The notes under the pieces are model-generated. The model worked only from the letters and a program-made list of their open reading frames with translations. It was not told where the DNA came from and searched no databases. Source: Roseateles_B sp041913905 (GTDB lineage: Bacteria > Pseudomonadota > Gammaproteobacteria > Burkholderiales > Burkholderiaceae_C). Taken from it: DNA of 64,000 nucleotides. The stretch lies in NCBI GenBank assembly GCA_041913905.1, contig JAYSEK010000006.1:93250-157249 (forward strand). Direction: 5' to 3'. The translations under genes and the position numbers were made by a program. The stretch's first letter is position 1; every line of letters begins with the position of its first letter. Below are positions 27,529 through 37,262 of this stretch, one piece after another.

Positions 27529-27863
27529 GGACGGCACTCCGCTGCGCGATCGCGGGTGGACGCCACGTCCTCCAGCCAGCTGCGCTCCTCGCGCAGGATG
27601 AAGCGCTGCTGCTGCGCCCACTCGAAATTAGCCCGGCCTTCCGGGTCGCGGCGCAGCGCAGCCCGGTAGCGCTCGTAAGCCGCCAGATCCTCGAAGCCGA
27701 TCAGGCCCCAGGCGATGTCGTTGCTGCCTTCGTGCGGCAGGAAGTAGCCGATCAGCTGGCCACCACAGCGGGGGATGATGCGCCCCCAGGCATCGGCGTA
27801 GCTCTGGAAGGCGGCGCGCTGGAAGGGGTCGATCTGATAACGGATGAAGCAAGTGATGGCCAT
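27525..27863 (-). CDS. NIPSNAP-family protein
   Basis: A 112-residue protein with the NIPSNAP dimeric alpha-beta-barrel signature: ITCFIRYQIDPFQRAAFQSYADAWGRIIPRCGG, LIGYFLPHEGSNDIAWGLIGFEDLAAYERYRAAL and a C-terminal helix. The start with AGGAG upstream at 27863 is preferred over an ATG 30 bases earlier. First gene of the three-gene operon with ABM and ArsR. The family has no firm biochemical function; NIPSNAP and ABM folds are related, so the pair may form a hetero-oligomer. Confidence 0.85.
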   Translation of the reverse strand: MAITCFIRYQIDPFQRAAFQSYADAWGRIIPRCGGQLIGYFLPHEGSNDIAWGLIGFEDLAAYERYRAALRRDPEGRANFEWAQQQRFILREERSWLEDVASTRDRAAECRP

Positions 27864-28201
27864 GGACGGCTCCTGTGAAACGGAAGCCGTCATGTTCAGC
27901 CCTGCGGCCCGCTCGATATTTCGGTGCGGACCGAAGCATGGCCGCTGCGGCGTAGGCGCGACACGGCGACCTGCCTGCCTTGGCAGGATGGCCGCCCTTG
28001 CGAAGGGATGTTCAAGCATTCGTCACCCGGGCCGGCGAGCATGGGGTTTTCGACCGCAGCCCTGCCGATGTGGCACGGCACAGGGTTTCGCTGGGTTTTG
28101 ATCCCGGCCTGCAGGATCGTCGTCAGCAATGGCTTGCGGCATCGCCCGTGCGGTGCTGTCAGCTGCCATGTGCGGCGCGGGGCCGCCAAAGGAGTCTCAA
28201 C
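27864..28201. other. Divergent intergenic region, promoters expected
   Basis: These 338 bases separate the NIPSNAP operon from the small membrane protein gene and should hold both promoters. No clear regulatory repeat, tRNA or protein match was seen. Confidence 0.45.
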
Positions 28202-28465
28202 ATGACCGATTCGCACTCATCCGGCAGACGCTGGATCTGGCCTGCGCTGTCTTTGCTGTCGCTGGCCGCCTTGCTGCTGGGGTCCTGGTGGCTCGCCGGC
28301 GCACGGCCAGAACCCGCGGCCACGGAGGCACAGCCAGGCGCAAGCCGGCCTCGCTTGAGTTCGCAGCCGCACCCCCATCCGCACCCGGCTGCGCTGGACC
28401 GGCGAGACGAACCGCGGCGGGACTGGTCCTCCTATCGGATAGCGGCAGCCCGCAGCGACTTCTGA
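28202..28465 (+). CDS. Small single-pass membrane protein
   Basis: An 87-residue protein with an excellent ribosome site (AAAGGAG). Residues of about 11-31 form one transmembrane helix (WPALSLLSLAALLLGSWWLA). The rest is Pro-, Arg- and His-rich (SSQPHPHPHPAALDRRDE) and probably disordered, periplasmic. No family is recognised. It is a plausible real gene because of its ribosome site and isolated position, but without homologues it is uncertain. Confidence 0.55.
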   Translation: MTDSHSSGRRWIWPALSLLSLAALLLGSWWLAGARPEPAATEAQPGASRPRLSSQPHPHPHPAALDRRDEPRRDWSSYRIAAARSDF

Positions 28466-28532
28466 CGAAAGGCCTGGACAGCGGCAGCCCGCGGATGCCG
28501 ATCCGCCGGCCTACGGGGCGCTGCCAGTGCGC

Positions 28533-29519
28533 TCAGCGGCTGGCCAGCACCTGCGGACAGGCTGCGGGCTTGCTGCCCGGCGGCACGACGATGAAAGGCA
28601 TGCCGGCCCAGGGCGTGCCCTTGCCGCAGTCAGGGCCGGACTTGCATTCGCAGCCCTTGGCCTTGACCAGCTGCTCCATCACCTGCGCATCACGGCTGCC
28701 GGCCTTGACCGGGCGGTTGGCGAAGCTCAGCTGCAGGGCGTCCTCCGGCACGATGCTGTCCTTGGCCAGGGGCTGACCCAGCACGGTGCGCTGGCTCAGG
28801 GCCTCGCTGGCAGCGGCCGAGCGCGAGGCGTTGCGCTGGCGTTTGAGGTAGGCCAGGGCCACTTCCATGGCCGCGTGACCGCGGGCGGCCGAGGCGCTGA
28901 AGGGCTTGCGGAACGCGGCCTCGTAGGCGGCCGCCACCTCGCTCCAGCGCGTCTTGTCCACGCTGAGCGTGGGGCACAGGCCGGCGTCGTACTTGTCGGA
29001 GACGGGGGTCTCGAAGTCGATCCAGCAAGTGCTGGAGGCCGTGACCCGCAGCCCGGTCTGGGAGCGCAGCTTGGCGGCGATGTCCTCGGCGGCACCGGCG
29101 CCGACCCGGCCGAGCTGCAGCAGGCCGTCATGGCTCTTCAGGCGTTCGGCATTGGCCGACACCATGGGGATGCCGGCCGACTTGAGCAGGGCCGGTACTT
29201 CGCCCAGCACGCAGAAGCCGCCGATGACCATGTCCACCTTGGCCGTGACGAAGGACTGTGCGGCGGCCTGCGCCTTCTTGGCATCGCAGGCGCTGTCCTT
29301 GATGACCAGCCGGGGGGCGGGTTGCAGGGAGCTGGTCTTGAGGGCCAGGGTCATGCCGTCACGCATGTCCTCGGCCTGCGCAGCGCTGGGCCAGGACTCG
29401 GGCAGGATGGCGCCCACGCTGAGCCCCTCGGCCCGGGCCATCCCGGGCGCAGCCAGTGCAAGACCCAGGAGAGCGGCCGCGACGCTGCGGGCCGGGCGGG
29501 CAGGCTTGGTGTTCAACAT
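28533..29519 (-). CDS. Periplasmic binding protein, branched-chain-amino-acid type
   Basis: A 328-residue protein with a signal peptide (cleavage near ARA-EGL) and a type 1 periplasmic binding fold: LSVGAILPESWP, MRDGMTLAL, VDMVIGGFCVLGEVPALL, GIPMVSANAERL and AYEAAFRKPFSASAARGHAAMEVALAYL. It contains two Cys-rich spots (KGCECKSGPDCGKGTPW) that may form disulfides. No permease or ATPase genes are adjacent, so it is an orphan. About 330 residues is a bit shorter than LivJ-type proteins. The ligand is unknown. Confidence 0.82.
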   Translation of the reverse strand: MLNTKPARPARSVAAALLGLALAAPGMARAEGLSVGAILPESWPSAAQAEDMRDGMTLALKTSSLQPAPRLVIKDSACDAKKAQAAAQSFVTAKVDMVIGGFCVLGEVPALLKSAGIPMVSANAERLKSHDGLLQLGRVGAGAAEDIAAKLRSQTGLRVTASSTCWIDFETPVSDKYDAGLCPTLSVDKTRWSEVAAAYEAAFRKPFSASAARGHAAMEVALAYLKRQRNASRSAAASEALSQRTVLGQPLAKDSIVPEDALQLSFANRPVKAGSRDAQVMEQLVKAKGCECKSGPDCGKGTPWAGMPFIVVPPGSKPAACPQVLASR

Positions 29520-29781
29520 GGCATCCCTTCGACTTTCTATGATTCGCTGTGCAGAGCCCGTCCCCGCGTGCGGTGACGACTCGCCCCTCAGCGCCTTCGC
29601 ATGCTATGCAAGCCGGGGGCGAGGCGCCTGAGGGAAAGCGCGCACAAGGCGCTGGAGTCGCCAACCTATTTGCACGCAAGCGGGCGATTTGCACAGCGGA
29701 CCGCCGCCGGCTGCCCGCAAGGTCCCACATCTGGGCCCAAGCCGGCGAGGCTGGCGCCGAGGGTAAACACCGGGCTGCGGT

Positions 29782-32226
29782 TCAGTGAAGGCGCTGGGCG
29801 AGTTCGGCCTGCGCTTGCGCCAGCGCGAACTCGTGGGCCGGTATCGCCTTGCTGAACAGCCAGCCTTGCGCTTCTTCCACGCCCAGGGCCAGCAGCGCCT
29901 GCCGCTGCGCCTCGTTCTCGACGCCTTCGGCCGTCAGTGCGAGTCCCATGGCCCGCGCCAGCGCAACGATGGCGCGTGTGATGGCCTGGTCGTTGGTGTC
30001 GGTCTCCAGATCCCGTACGAAGCTGCGGTCGATCTTGAGGCGGTCCAGCGGAAAGTACTTCAGCATGGACAGCGAGGAATAGCCGGTGCCGAAGTCGTCG
30101 ATGGCCAGCTTCACGCCCAGCCGGCGCAGCTCGGTCAGCAGGCGCTGGCCGCTGTCCACCGTCTGAAGAGCCCCCTCGGTCAGTTCGAGCTCAAGCCGCT
30201 CGGCCGGGAATTGGTGCTGCAGCAAGGCCTGGCGCACGCTGTCCACAAAGCCTTCGCGCTGCAACTGCCTGGCCGAGATGTTCACCGCGATGCGCTCCAG
30301 GCGCAGGCCGGCGTCCAGCCAGGCCCGGCCCTGCCGGCAGGCCTCTTGCAGAATGCCGCGGCCGAGATCTTCGATCAGCCCGCTTTCCTCGGCGATGGGA
30401 ACAAAGCGCTCCGGGCTGATGACGCCAAAGTCCGGATGCTGCCAGTGCAGCAGCGCCTCTGCGCCCAGCACGCGCCCGCTGTCCAGCTCCACGATGGGCT
30501 GCCAGCGCAGCTGCAATTGCTCGCCCATGCTGGCGCGCCGCAGGCCCTGCTCGATCTGCATGCGCTCGACGGCGCGCGCTGCCAGACGGCTGTCATAGAC
30601 CGCGCAGCGGTTGCGGCCAGCGGCCTTGGCCGCGTACATGGCGGTGTCCGCGGCCTTGACCAGCTCGTCGGCCGTGCTGGCATGTTCGGGGAACAAGGCC
30701 AGGCCCAGGCTGGCGGACACGGAGACCGGCTCGGCGCCCTTGAGCGTGACGGGTTCGCGGATGGCGTCCAGCAGCTTGCCTGCCAGGCTCAGCAAGGCGT
30801 CGCGTTGCGTCAGCTGGCTCAGCAGGATGACGAACTCATCGCCGCCCAGCCGTATGGCCACGTCCGAACGGCGCAGGCAGGCCGTCAGGCGCCGGGCAAT
30901 GACGATCAGCAGCTCGTCGCCCCGGTGGTGACCCAGGGTGTCATTGATGGTCTTGAAACCGTCCAGGTCCAGAAAGCACAGCGCAAAGCCCTCGCCATCG
31001 GGCTTGGTGTCGCTGGCGGCGATGAACTGCTTGAGGCAGTAGTCCATGTGATGGCGGTTGCCGAGGCCTGTCAGGGCATCGTGGAAGGCCAGGTGCTGGA
31101 TCTGGGTCTCGGCACGGCGCAGGGCCGAGATGTCGGTGAAGCTCAGCACCTGGTGGCTCAGCTGCCCGTCAGCGCCGAAGACGGGTGCCACATGCTCCCA
31201 GGCCGGAAACTGGGTGCCGTCACGCCGTTTGCACATCACCTCGCCATGCCGGGGCTCCGCGCTGCGCTGCGTGTCATGCAGCAGCACATCGGCCTGGCGC
31301 TGGGCATGGAGGATGTCGGTCAGGCGCGCGCCCAGCACCTCGGCGGGCTGCCAGCCGGTCAGGTTGCAGAAGGCGGGATTCACGGCCCTCAGCCGTCCCT
31401 CGACGTCCAGGATGACGATGGCATCGGCCGCGGACTCGAACACCACGGCGGCCTGGCGCAGCTGGACTTCGGAGTCCACCTGATGGCTGACGTCGCGGAA
31501 CACGCCGATCACGCGCGCCTCCTCGACAAAGTGGCGGGCATGGATCTCCAGCCAGAGCTGGCGCTCGGGCGCCTGCTGCCAGCGTGCCAGCGCGTGCAGA
31601 TCCTGGCCGGGCTGCGTGCAAAGGTTGTTGAGGCGGGCCTGGGAGACGGCGTCCAGCTGCGCCAGAAAGTCTTCGCGGTTCCATCGGGACGCCCGTCCTT
31701 TGGGCTCGAACAGGGCGGTGGCATTGCCGTACAGCTCGACGTCCTCGTCCTGGCTGCCGAACTCCAGCACGCCCAGCTGGCCGGCGTCCAGGGCCAGCCG
31801 ATAGCGCAGCTCGGCGCTCTCCGCGCGGCGTTCGACGGCGCGCCGCGCCAGCGCCATGTGGATGGTGGCGTTGAGCTCGCGCAGCTCGAAGGGCTTGAGC
31901 AGATAGCCGTAGGGGGCGGTGAGGCCGGCGCGCTGCAGCGTCTCCGGTTCCGCGTAGGCGGTGAGGTAGACCACGGGCACCCTGTATTCGTCCATCAGGC
32001 GCTTGGCGGCACGCGTGCCGTCGCCGCCTGCGCCCAGGTTGATGTCCATCAGCACGAGGTCGGGCCGCTCGCGCCGGGCCAGCTCCAGGGCATGGACCTC
32101 GGATGCCGCCACGCCGGAGACTCGATAGCCGATGGCCTCCAGATCCTGCTTGAGGTCCAGCGCCACGATGCGCTCATCCTCGACGATCTGTATGCGCACG
32201 CTGGCGCGTTCGGCGGGACTGGTCAT
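29782..32226 (-). CDS. REC-PAS-GGDEF-EAL c-di-GMP signalling protein
   Basis: An 814-residue cytoplasmic response regulator. Receiver domain with phospho-Asp61 (VLMDINLG). A PAS-like region follows (VVFESAADAIVILDVEGRLRAVNPAFCNLTGW), then GGDEF with an intact active site (IRLGGDEFVILL), then EAL with an intact motif (GAEALLHWQHPDFG) and the downstream DDFGTGYSSL block. So it may both make and degrade c-di-GMP; direction cannot be told from sequence. The start is the ATG at 32224-32226, which overlaps the stop of the upstream histidine kinase (ATGA) and fixes the kinase-regulator pairing. Confidence 0.95.
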   Translation of the reverse strand: MTSPAERASVRIQIVEDERIVALDLKQDLEAIGYRVSGVAASEVHALELARRERPDLVLMDINLGAGGDGTRAAKRLMDEYRVPVVYLTAYAEPETLQRAGLTAPYGYLLKPFELRELNATIHMALARRAVERRAESAELRYRLALDAGQLGVLEFGSQDEDVELYGNATALFEPKGRASRWNREDFLAQLDAVSQARLNNLCTQPGQDLHALARWQQAPERQLWLEIHARHFVEEARVIGVFRDVSHQVDSEVQLRQAAVVFESAADAIVILDVEGRLRAVNPAFCNLTGWQPAEVLGARLTDILHAQRQADVLLHDTQRSAEPRHGEVMCKRRDGTQFPAWEHVAPVFGADGQLSHQVLSFTDISALRRAETQIQHLAFHDALTGLGNRHHMDYCLKQFIAASDTKPDGEGFALCFLDLDGFKTINDTLGHHRGDELLIVIARRLTACLRRSDVAIRLGGDEFVILLSQLTQRDALLSLAGKLLDAIREPVTLKGAEPVSVSASLGLALFPEHASTADELVKAADTAMYAAKAAGRNRCAVYDSRLAARAVERMQIEQGLRRASMGEQLQLRWQPIVELDSGRVLGAEALLHWQHPDFGVISPERFVPIAEESGLIEDLGRGILQEACRQGRAWLDAGLRLERIAVNISARQLQREGFVDSVRQALLQHQFPAERLELELTEGALQTVDSGQRLLTELRRLGVKLAIDDFGTGYSSLSMLKYFPLDRLKIDRSFVRDLETDTNDQAITRAIVALARAMGLALTAEGVENEAQRQALLALGVEEAQGWLFSKAIPAHEFALAQAQAELAQRLH

Positions 32227-34058
32227 GTTGCGCTCCCTGGCAGTCTGAATTCGAGCCGGATGCAAGTGCCGCAAAGGCCTGGACTCTGGACCAGCTCCAG
32301 CCGGGCTTCCAGTTGCTCGGCCAGCAGCGGGATGAGCTGATAGCCCAGTGTCTGGCATTCGTTGATATCGGGCAGAGCCTTCATGCCGCGGCCGTCGTCG
32401 GCCACCTCGATCTGCAGCAGATCCTGCGCATCGCGCGAGGCCCGGATGCGGATGAAGCCCTGGCTGCGCTGCACGAAGGCGTGCTTGAGGGCGTTGGTGA
32501 CCAGCTCGTTGACGATCAGCCCGCAGGGCACCGCCGCCTGCAGGCTGATGCTGAGGCCGTCGCTGGGCAGCTCCAGCTGCATGGCGATGGTCTTGCCGGG
32601 CTCCATGTAGGCCTCGCACAGCAAGGCAGCCAGGCGGCGCAGATAGGGCCCCAGTTCCAGGGCGGAGAAGTCGCTGCGCTCATAGAGCAACTGGTGCGTG
32701 AGCGCCATGGCCTTGACCCGGCTCTGGCTCTCGCGCAGCACGGCGCGCACCGGTTCGTCCACATGGCGGGACTGCAGGCGCAGCAGGCTGGAGATGATCT
32801 GCAGATTGTTTTTCACCCGGTGATGCACCTCGTGCAGCAGGGCGGTCTTCTCCTGCAGCGCGCGCTCCAGTTGCTCCTGTGCGGCCAGCCGGTCGTCGAT
32901 GTCCACCACGGTTGCGAGCACCTCGGGCGGCTCGCTGCCCGGAATCGGGTTGAGGCCGACCTCGATGTTGAAGAGGCTGCCGTCGGCGCGCAGGCCCTGC
33001 AGCCGCTTGCGCTTGCCCATCAGGCGCGGCTGGGCGTTGGCGAAGTAGGAGCGGATGTGATCGGCGTGGGCCGGTCGGTCGGCCGTGGGCACCAGGCGGT
33101 CGATGCGGCTGCCCACCAGCTCGCCGTCCTCGCTGCCAAACAAGCGCCCCATGGCGCGATTGGCCAGCAGCATGCGGCCTTGTTCGTCGACCAGGGTCAT
33201 GCCGTCCGGCGCGGCCTCGAAGACGCTGCGAAAGCGCGCTTCGCTGGCACGCAGGGCGCGCTCGCCGGCCACGCGAGCCGAGACGTCGATGCCCGAGGGC
33301 ACCAGGTGCAGCACCCGGCCCTCGTCGTCCAGCATGGGCGCCAGCATGAAGTCCACCGTCATGCGCGTGTCGTCCCGCATGCGCACCACCACGTCCTGGC
33401 GCACGACCTGACCCCGGGCCGCCCGCCGCACTGCCTCGCGAAGCCATTGCTGGATCTCGGGGTCGTAGCTCCACCAGTAGGTGTCCCAGAAGGGCTGCCC
33501 CTGCACCTCCTCGAAGCGAATGCCGGCGGCTTCGAGCGGCGCGCGGTTGGCTTCGAGCACGATGCCATCGATGTCGAGCACGCCGACGAAGGCGAAGAGG
33601 CTGTCCAGCACGCGCCGCAGTCGCGCCTCGCTGGCCCGCAGCTTGCGCTCGGCCTGCAGTTGCGCGCTGACGTTGACGGCCTGCACCAGCACGCCCTGCA
33701 CGCCGCCCTGGCCGTCGGGAACGGGGAGGTAGCTGGCTTCCCAGTGCGACAGCTCGCCCGGCCGGCTGGGCACGTCCAGCAGCACCTCGAAGCGCTGCAG
33801 CGGCTCGCCGTGGTCCAGCACCTGGCGCAGCAGCGGCTGCAGCTTGGGCCAGGCGTCGGGCAGCACCTCGCGCACTGTGCGGCCCAGCGCCTGTTCATGC
33901 GGTACGCCGTTGAAGGCAGCCAGGGTGTTGTTGATGCGCCGGTAGCGCAATTCGCGATCCAGCAGCGCCAGGCCGATGGGCAGCTCGCTGGCGAACAGCA
34001 GATCCAGCGCCGCTTCGCTCAAAGGCAGTGCGGCAGGGACGGGGGGCGGCGCCTGCAT
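32223..34058 (-). CDS. Multi-PAS histidine kinase, HisKA_2 (HWE-like) type
   Basis: A 611-residue soluble sensor with no clear transmembrane segment. Three PAS domains (about 15-130, 145-265, 275-390) are followed by HisKA_2, with LLHEVHHRVKNNLQIISSLL at about 407-426 containing the phospho-His (412 or 413), then an HATPase_c domain (CGLIVNELVTNALKHAF, VADDGRGM). It is preceded by AGGAGGCTTGAG and coupled 4-base to the REC-GGDEF-EAL gene. The kinase is expected to phosphorylate Asp61 of that protein in response to a small-molecule or redox cue sensed by PAS. Confidence 0.93.
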   Translation of the reverse strand: MQAPPPVPAALPLSEAALDLLFASELPIGLALLDRELRYRRINNTLAAFNGVPHEQALGRTVREVLPDAWPKLQPLLRQVLDHGEPLQRFEVLLDVPSRPGELSHWEASYLPVPDGQGGVQGVLVQAVNVSAQLQAERKLRASEARLRRVLDSLFAFVGVLDIDGIVLEANRAPLEAAGIRFEEVQGQPFWDTYWWSYDPEIQQWLREAVRRAARGQVVRQDVVVRMRDDTRMTVDFMLAPMLDDEGRVLHLVPSGIDVSARVAGERALRASEARFRSVFEAAPDGMTLVDEQGRMLLANRAMGRLFGSEDGELVGSRIDRLVPTADRPAHADHIRSYFANAQPRLMGKRKRLQGLRADGSLFNIEVGLNPIPGSEPPEVLATVVDIDDRLAAQEQLERALQEKTALLHEVHHRVKNNLQIISSLLRLQSRHVDEPVRAVLRESQSRVKAMALTHQLLYERSDFSALELGPYLRRLAALLCEAYMEPGKTIAMQLELPSDGLSISLQAAVPCGLIVNELVTNALKHAFVQRSQGFIRIRASRDAQDLLQIEVADDGRGMKALPDINECQTLGYQLIPLLAEQLEARLELVQSPGLCGTCIRLEFRLPGSAT

Positions 34059-34307
34059 CTCAAGCCTCCTGCCATGGCCCGGTTCGCCTCCCGGCGCTCG
34101 GACGCCGCGGCAGTTTGCTCAAGCGCCTCGTGTGCCCGGTATGTTGGGCTTGTTCCCGCAATGGCGAACGCATAGGGCCACTCCCTGGCAATACGGGCCA
34201 GGCGGCGCGGCTTCTTGGCTGGCCTCGCCCATGGCTTGCGGCCAGTCTAGCCGCGCTCGGCAGGAGGCGCCATTACCCCCACAGCCGAGGCGATGCCCAA
34301 TGCGCAA

Positions 34308-36278
34308 TCATGCCGGCCGTTGGAACATCAGCCGCTCGGCCAGTTCGCGCTGCTGCACCGGCAGGCGGGGCAGCTGGTCCAGGATCTGCAGCACCTGCTC
34401 GCAACGCGGCGCGGGCGGGACACCAGGCTGCGCTCCCCACCAGTGGGCCAGCATGCCCGGCGCCAGCGGTCCGAGGCGGTGCCGGACGACCTCCAGCTCG
34501 ACCGCGGTGGGCGTGGCCGAGCTGCGGCGCACTTTCGGCGCATTGACGGCTTCCTGCAGCCATCGGCTGTCGTCCACCTGCAACTCCACCGGCAGCAGCC
34601 GGCGCAGGATCAGCTGCCCGCTCAAGAGGCCCTGGCAGGCCTCGGGACTCTGGGCTCGCGCGACCTTCAACTGGGCCTGGACCTGGCGCACCAGCTGATG
34701 GCGCAGCACGGGCTGCAGCTCATGCATCAGCAGGCCCAGCTGTTCGGCCACCACCATGAAGCCGGCCGTCTGCACGGCATCGTCCGGCAGCTGCGCCAGG
34801 CGGGCCGCCAGCATGCGCTGGGCGGCCTGGTCGATGCTGCCGGTGAAGCGGCCTTCCAGCGCGTACCAGGCGGGATTGGCGCGCAAGGCTTCCACGTAGG
34901 ACTTGATCGAGCCGTCCGTGCCGGCGGGCAGGAAGATGTCCAGGGTCTTGGGCGGCTCTGGGACCAGCGAGTGGCTGACCAACTCGTCCATGCTGGGGTA
35001 CCACATGCTGCGCGAGGGCGTCTTGAGCGTGCGGGTGATGAAGTAGTCCGGCAGCTTGAGCTTGCGGTAGGTCTGCTCCAGCTCCTTGTTGGCCAGTTCC
35101 TCGAAAACGGGGTTGTAGGTGCCGGTGGAGGCGCGATGGAAACCCAGCCGGGCCTCGGGCATCAATTGGCGCTTGGGCGCAGCGAGGAACAGCAGCGTGC
35201 AGGCACTTTCGCAATGCTCGACCACCCAGGCGTTGGCGCCTGAGCGTGCGGCGATCATCTCGGCCATGCGCTCGGCTTCATGCAGACGGCCTCCCGGCGA
35301 CTGCAGCTCGAAGCGCTGCAGCCGAGGTTGCGCCTTCAACAAGGCATCCAGGCGCGTTGCATCGCCCATGCCGATGGGGCCTTCCAGGCGCACCGTGCCG
35401 CCGTCGTCGGCGAGGTGGAATTCGGTGCGGCCGATGGGATCGATGCCGCGGACCATCTGCCAGTACTCGCCCAGCTGCGGCAGGAAGCCGGCCAGCAGCG
35501 AGGCCGCGATCTGCAGCATGCCCAGGCCCATCAGCAGCCGCGCGCCGTAGCCCCACAGGGCCGAGCCGTCCTGTTGCAGGTAGCGGCCCGCCGAGCGCCA
35601 GGCGCCGACGACGCACCAGGTGTCGATCAGCAGCATCAGCGGCCAGCCGATCATCACGGCAATCGCACCGGCCTGCAGGTGCTCGCCCTTGGCGCCGATC
35701 CAGCCCATCAGGCCCGTGATCAGCATGGCCAGCGGGGCGGACAGCAGCACGTTGTTGACCCAGAAGCTCTGGGCCAGGCCCTGCTCGCCATGCCAGTGGC
35801 GCAGCACATAGCCCTTCTCCTCGGCCTCGCCCTCGACGCGTGGGCGCCGCCAGACGACCTGGGTGCCGGCCATGCGGTCGTGCCAGCTCTGGCCGCGGGC
35901 GTCCAGCGCAGACCACCACAGGCCCAGGCCCAGCGGCAGTGCCGAGACGATGGCACCAGCCCAGCGCTGCAGGGCCTGCTTCAGGGTGGGGGGCTCGCCG
36001 GAGTAGAAGTCCACCACGCGGATGCCGCTGAAGAGCATGCCGAAGCTGGCGCCCTGCCAGGTCCAGAAGCCAATGAAATACAGGGCCGGCAGCGCCCAGT
36101 TGACGAAAAGGCTGCTGGGGCTGAAGTCATCGATCCGGCTGACCAGGCGGTGCTGGCTCAGCCAGAGGATGGGGGCGCCGAGCATCACCAGCAGCAGCGC
36201 GTCGATGCAAAAGGCCTGCACCCGGACCAGCAGCCCTGCCGGCCACAGCTTGGGTCTGGGTTTGAAACGTGAATCCAT
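34308..36278 (-). CDS. RDD membrane domain fused to a ClpP-like serine-protease domain
   Basis: A 656-residue protein preceded by GAGGGAG. The N-terminal part is an RDD-type membrane domain (LVRVQAFCIDALLLVMLG, GMLFSGIRVVDFYSGEPPTL, ARGQSWHDRMAGTQVV). More hydrophobic helices follow to about residue 265. The C-terminal half is a ClpP/crotonase-like fold: VRLEGPIGMGDATRLDALL, FELQSPGGRLHEAERMAEMI, then the nucleophile segment CESACTLLFLA (Ser near 361) and His in LGFHRAS (near 379). This resembles periplasmic ClpP-like proteins and membrane-bound NfeD-like proteases. The fusion with RDD suggests a membrane-associated protease; orientation and substrate unknown. Confidence 0.8.
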   Translation of the reverse strand: MDSRFKPRPKLWPAGLLVRVQAFCIDALLLVMLGAPILWLSQHRLVSRIDDFSPSSLFVNWALPALYFIGFWTWQGASFGMLFSGIRVVDFYSGEPPTLKQALQRWAGAIVSALPLGLGLWWSALDARGQSWHDRMAGTQVVWRRPRVEGEAEEKGYVLRHWHGEQGLAQSFWVNNVLLSAPLAMLITGLMGWIGAKGEHLQAGAIAVMIGWPLMLLIDTWCVVGAWRSAGRYLQQDGSALWGYGARLLMGLGMLQIAASLLAGFLPQLGEYWQMVRGIDPIGRTEFHLADDGGTVRLEGPIGMGDATRLDALLKAQPRLQRFELQSPGGRLHEAERMAEMIAARSGANAWVVEHCESACTLLFLAAPKRQLMPEARLGFHRASTGTYNPVFEELANKELEQTYRKLKLPDYFITRTLKTPSRSMWYPSMDELVSHSLVPEPPKTLDIFLPAGTDGSIKSYVEALRANPAWYALEGRFTGSIDQAAQRMLAARLAQLPDDAVQTAGFMVVAEQLGLLMHELQPVLRHQLVRQVQAQLKVARAQSPEACQGLLSGQLILRRLLPVELQVDDSRWLQEAVNAPKVRRSSATPTAVELEVVRHRLGPLAPGMLAHWWGAQPGVPPAPRCEQVLQILDQLPRLPVQQRELAERLMFQRPA

Positions 36279-36348
36279 AGCACTCCCTCGTTGCCGAGGT
36301 CCTGCGCTCGGCGTATCAGCCCCGGGAGTGTACGCAGGCCGAATGGCC

Positions 36349-37227
36349 TCAGGCTGCGGAATCGACCGGGCCTTCGACGCGCATGGAATAGTCCACGGCC
36401 TTGACGTCCTTGGTCAGCCGTCCGATGGAGATGCGGTCGACGCCGGTGGCCGCGATCCAGCGCAGCTGTTCCAGGGCCACGCCGCCGGAGACCTCCAGCA
36501 GCGCCCGCCCGGCATTGAGGGCCACGGCCTCGCGCATCATGGGCTCGCTGAAGTTGTCCAGCAGCACGCTGGTGGCGCCGGCCTCCAGCGCTTCGCGCAG
36601 TTCGGCGAGGGACTCGACCTCGATCTGGATGTCCACGCCGGCCTGCAGCGCCTGGGCGGCCTTCAAGGCGGCGCCCACCCCGCCGGCTGCGGCGATGTGG
36701 TTCTCCTTGATCAGGATGCCGTGGTAGAGGGCCAGGCGCTGGTTGGCGCCGCCGCCCACGCGCACCGCGTACTTCTGCGCCAGGCGCAGGCCCGGCAGGG
36801 TCTTGCGCGTGTCCAGCACGGCGCAGCCGCGCGGGTTGGGGCTGGCGCCGGCGATGGCGTCCACGTGCTGGCGGGTGAGCGTCGCCGTGGCCGACAGCAG
36901 CTGCAGGAAGTTCAGTGCCGGCCGTTCGGCGCTGAGCAGGGCGCGCCCATCGGCCACGATGTGGCAGACCAGCGTGTCGGCCTGCATGCGCGCGCCTTCG
37001 TCGTAGCACCAGTCGATCCGGCAATGCGGGTCCAGCGCCTTGAAGACGCCCTCGAACCAGTCTCGGCCGCACAGCACGGCGTCTTCGCGGACCCGCACAT
37101 GGGCCTTGACGCGGCGGTCGGCCGGCACCAGCTGGGCCGTCCAGTCGCAGCGGCCGATGTCCTCGAACAGGGCATCGCGGATGTTGCGCTCGCGCGCTTC
37201 TTGCAGGGTTTCGTCGTGGTCGAACAT
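36349..37227 (-). CDS. nadC: Nicotinate-nucleotide pyrophosphorylase (carboxylating)
   Basis: A 292-residue enzyme of de novo NAD synthesis: quinolinate plus PRPP gives nicotinate mononucleotide, CO2 and pyrophosphate. Signature blocks: ALFEDIGRCDWTAQLV, ALNFLQLLSATATLTRQHVDAI, LDTRKTLPGLRLAQKYAVRVGGGANQR, LIKENHI and VEVESLAELREALEAGA-like, VLLDNFS, LEVSGGV and DRISIGRLTKDVKAVDYSMR. The start MFDHDETL is chosen on family length; an ATG at 37264-37266 overlaps the stop of the upstream hydrolase and would add 13 residues. No nadA or nadB is in the window. Confidence 0.95.
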   Translation of the reverse strand: MFDHDETLQEARERNIRDALFEDIGRCDWTAQLVPADRRVKAHVRVREDAVLCGRDWFEGVFKALDPHCRIDWCYDEGARMQADTLVCHIVADGRALLSAERPALNFLQLLSATATLTRQHVDAIAGASPNPRGCAVLDTRKTLPGLRLAQKYAVRVGGGANQRLALYHGILIKENHIAAAGGVGAALKAAQALQAGVDIQIEVESLAELREALEAGATSVLLDNFSEPMMREAVALNAGRALLEVSGGVALEQLRWIAATGVDRISIGRLTKDVKAVDYSMRVEGPVDSAA

Positions 37228-37262
37228 GGCAGGAACAGAGGCGGCGCCGCAGCGCCCATCAA

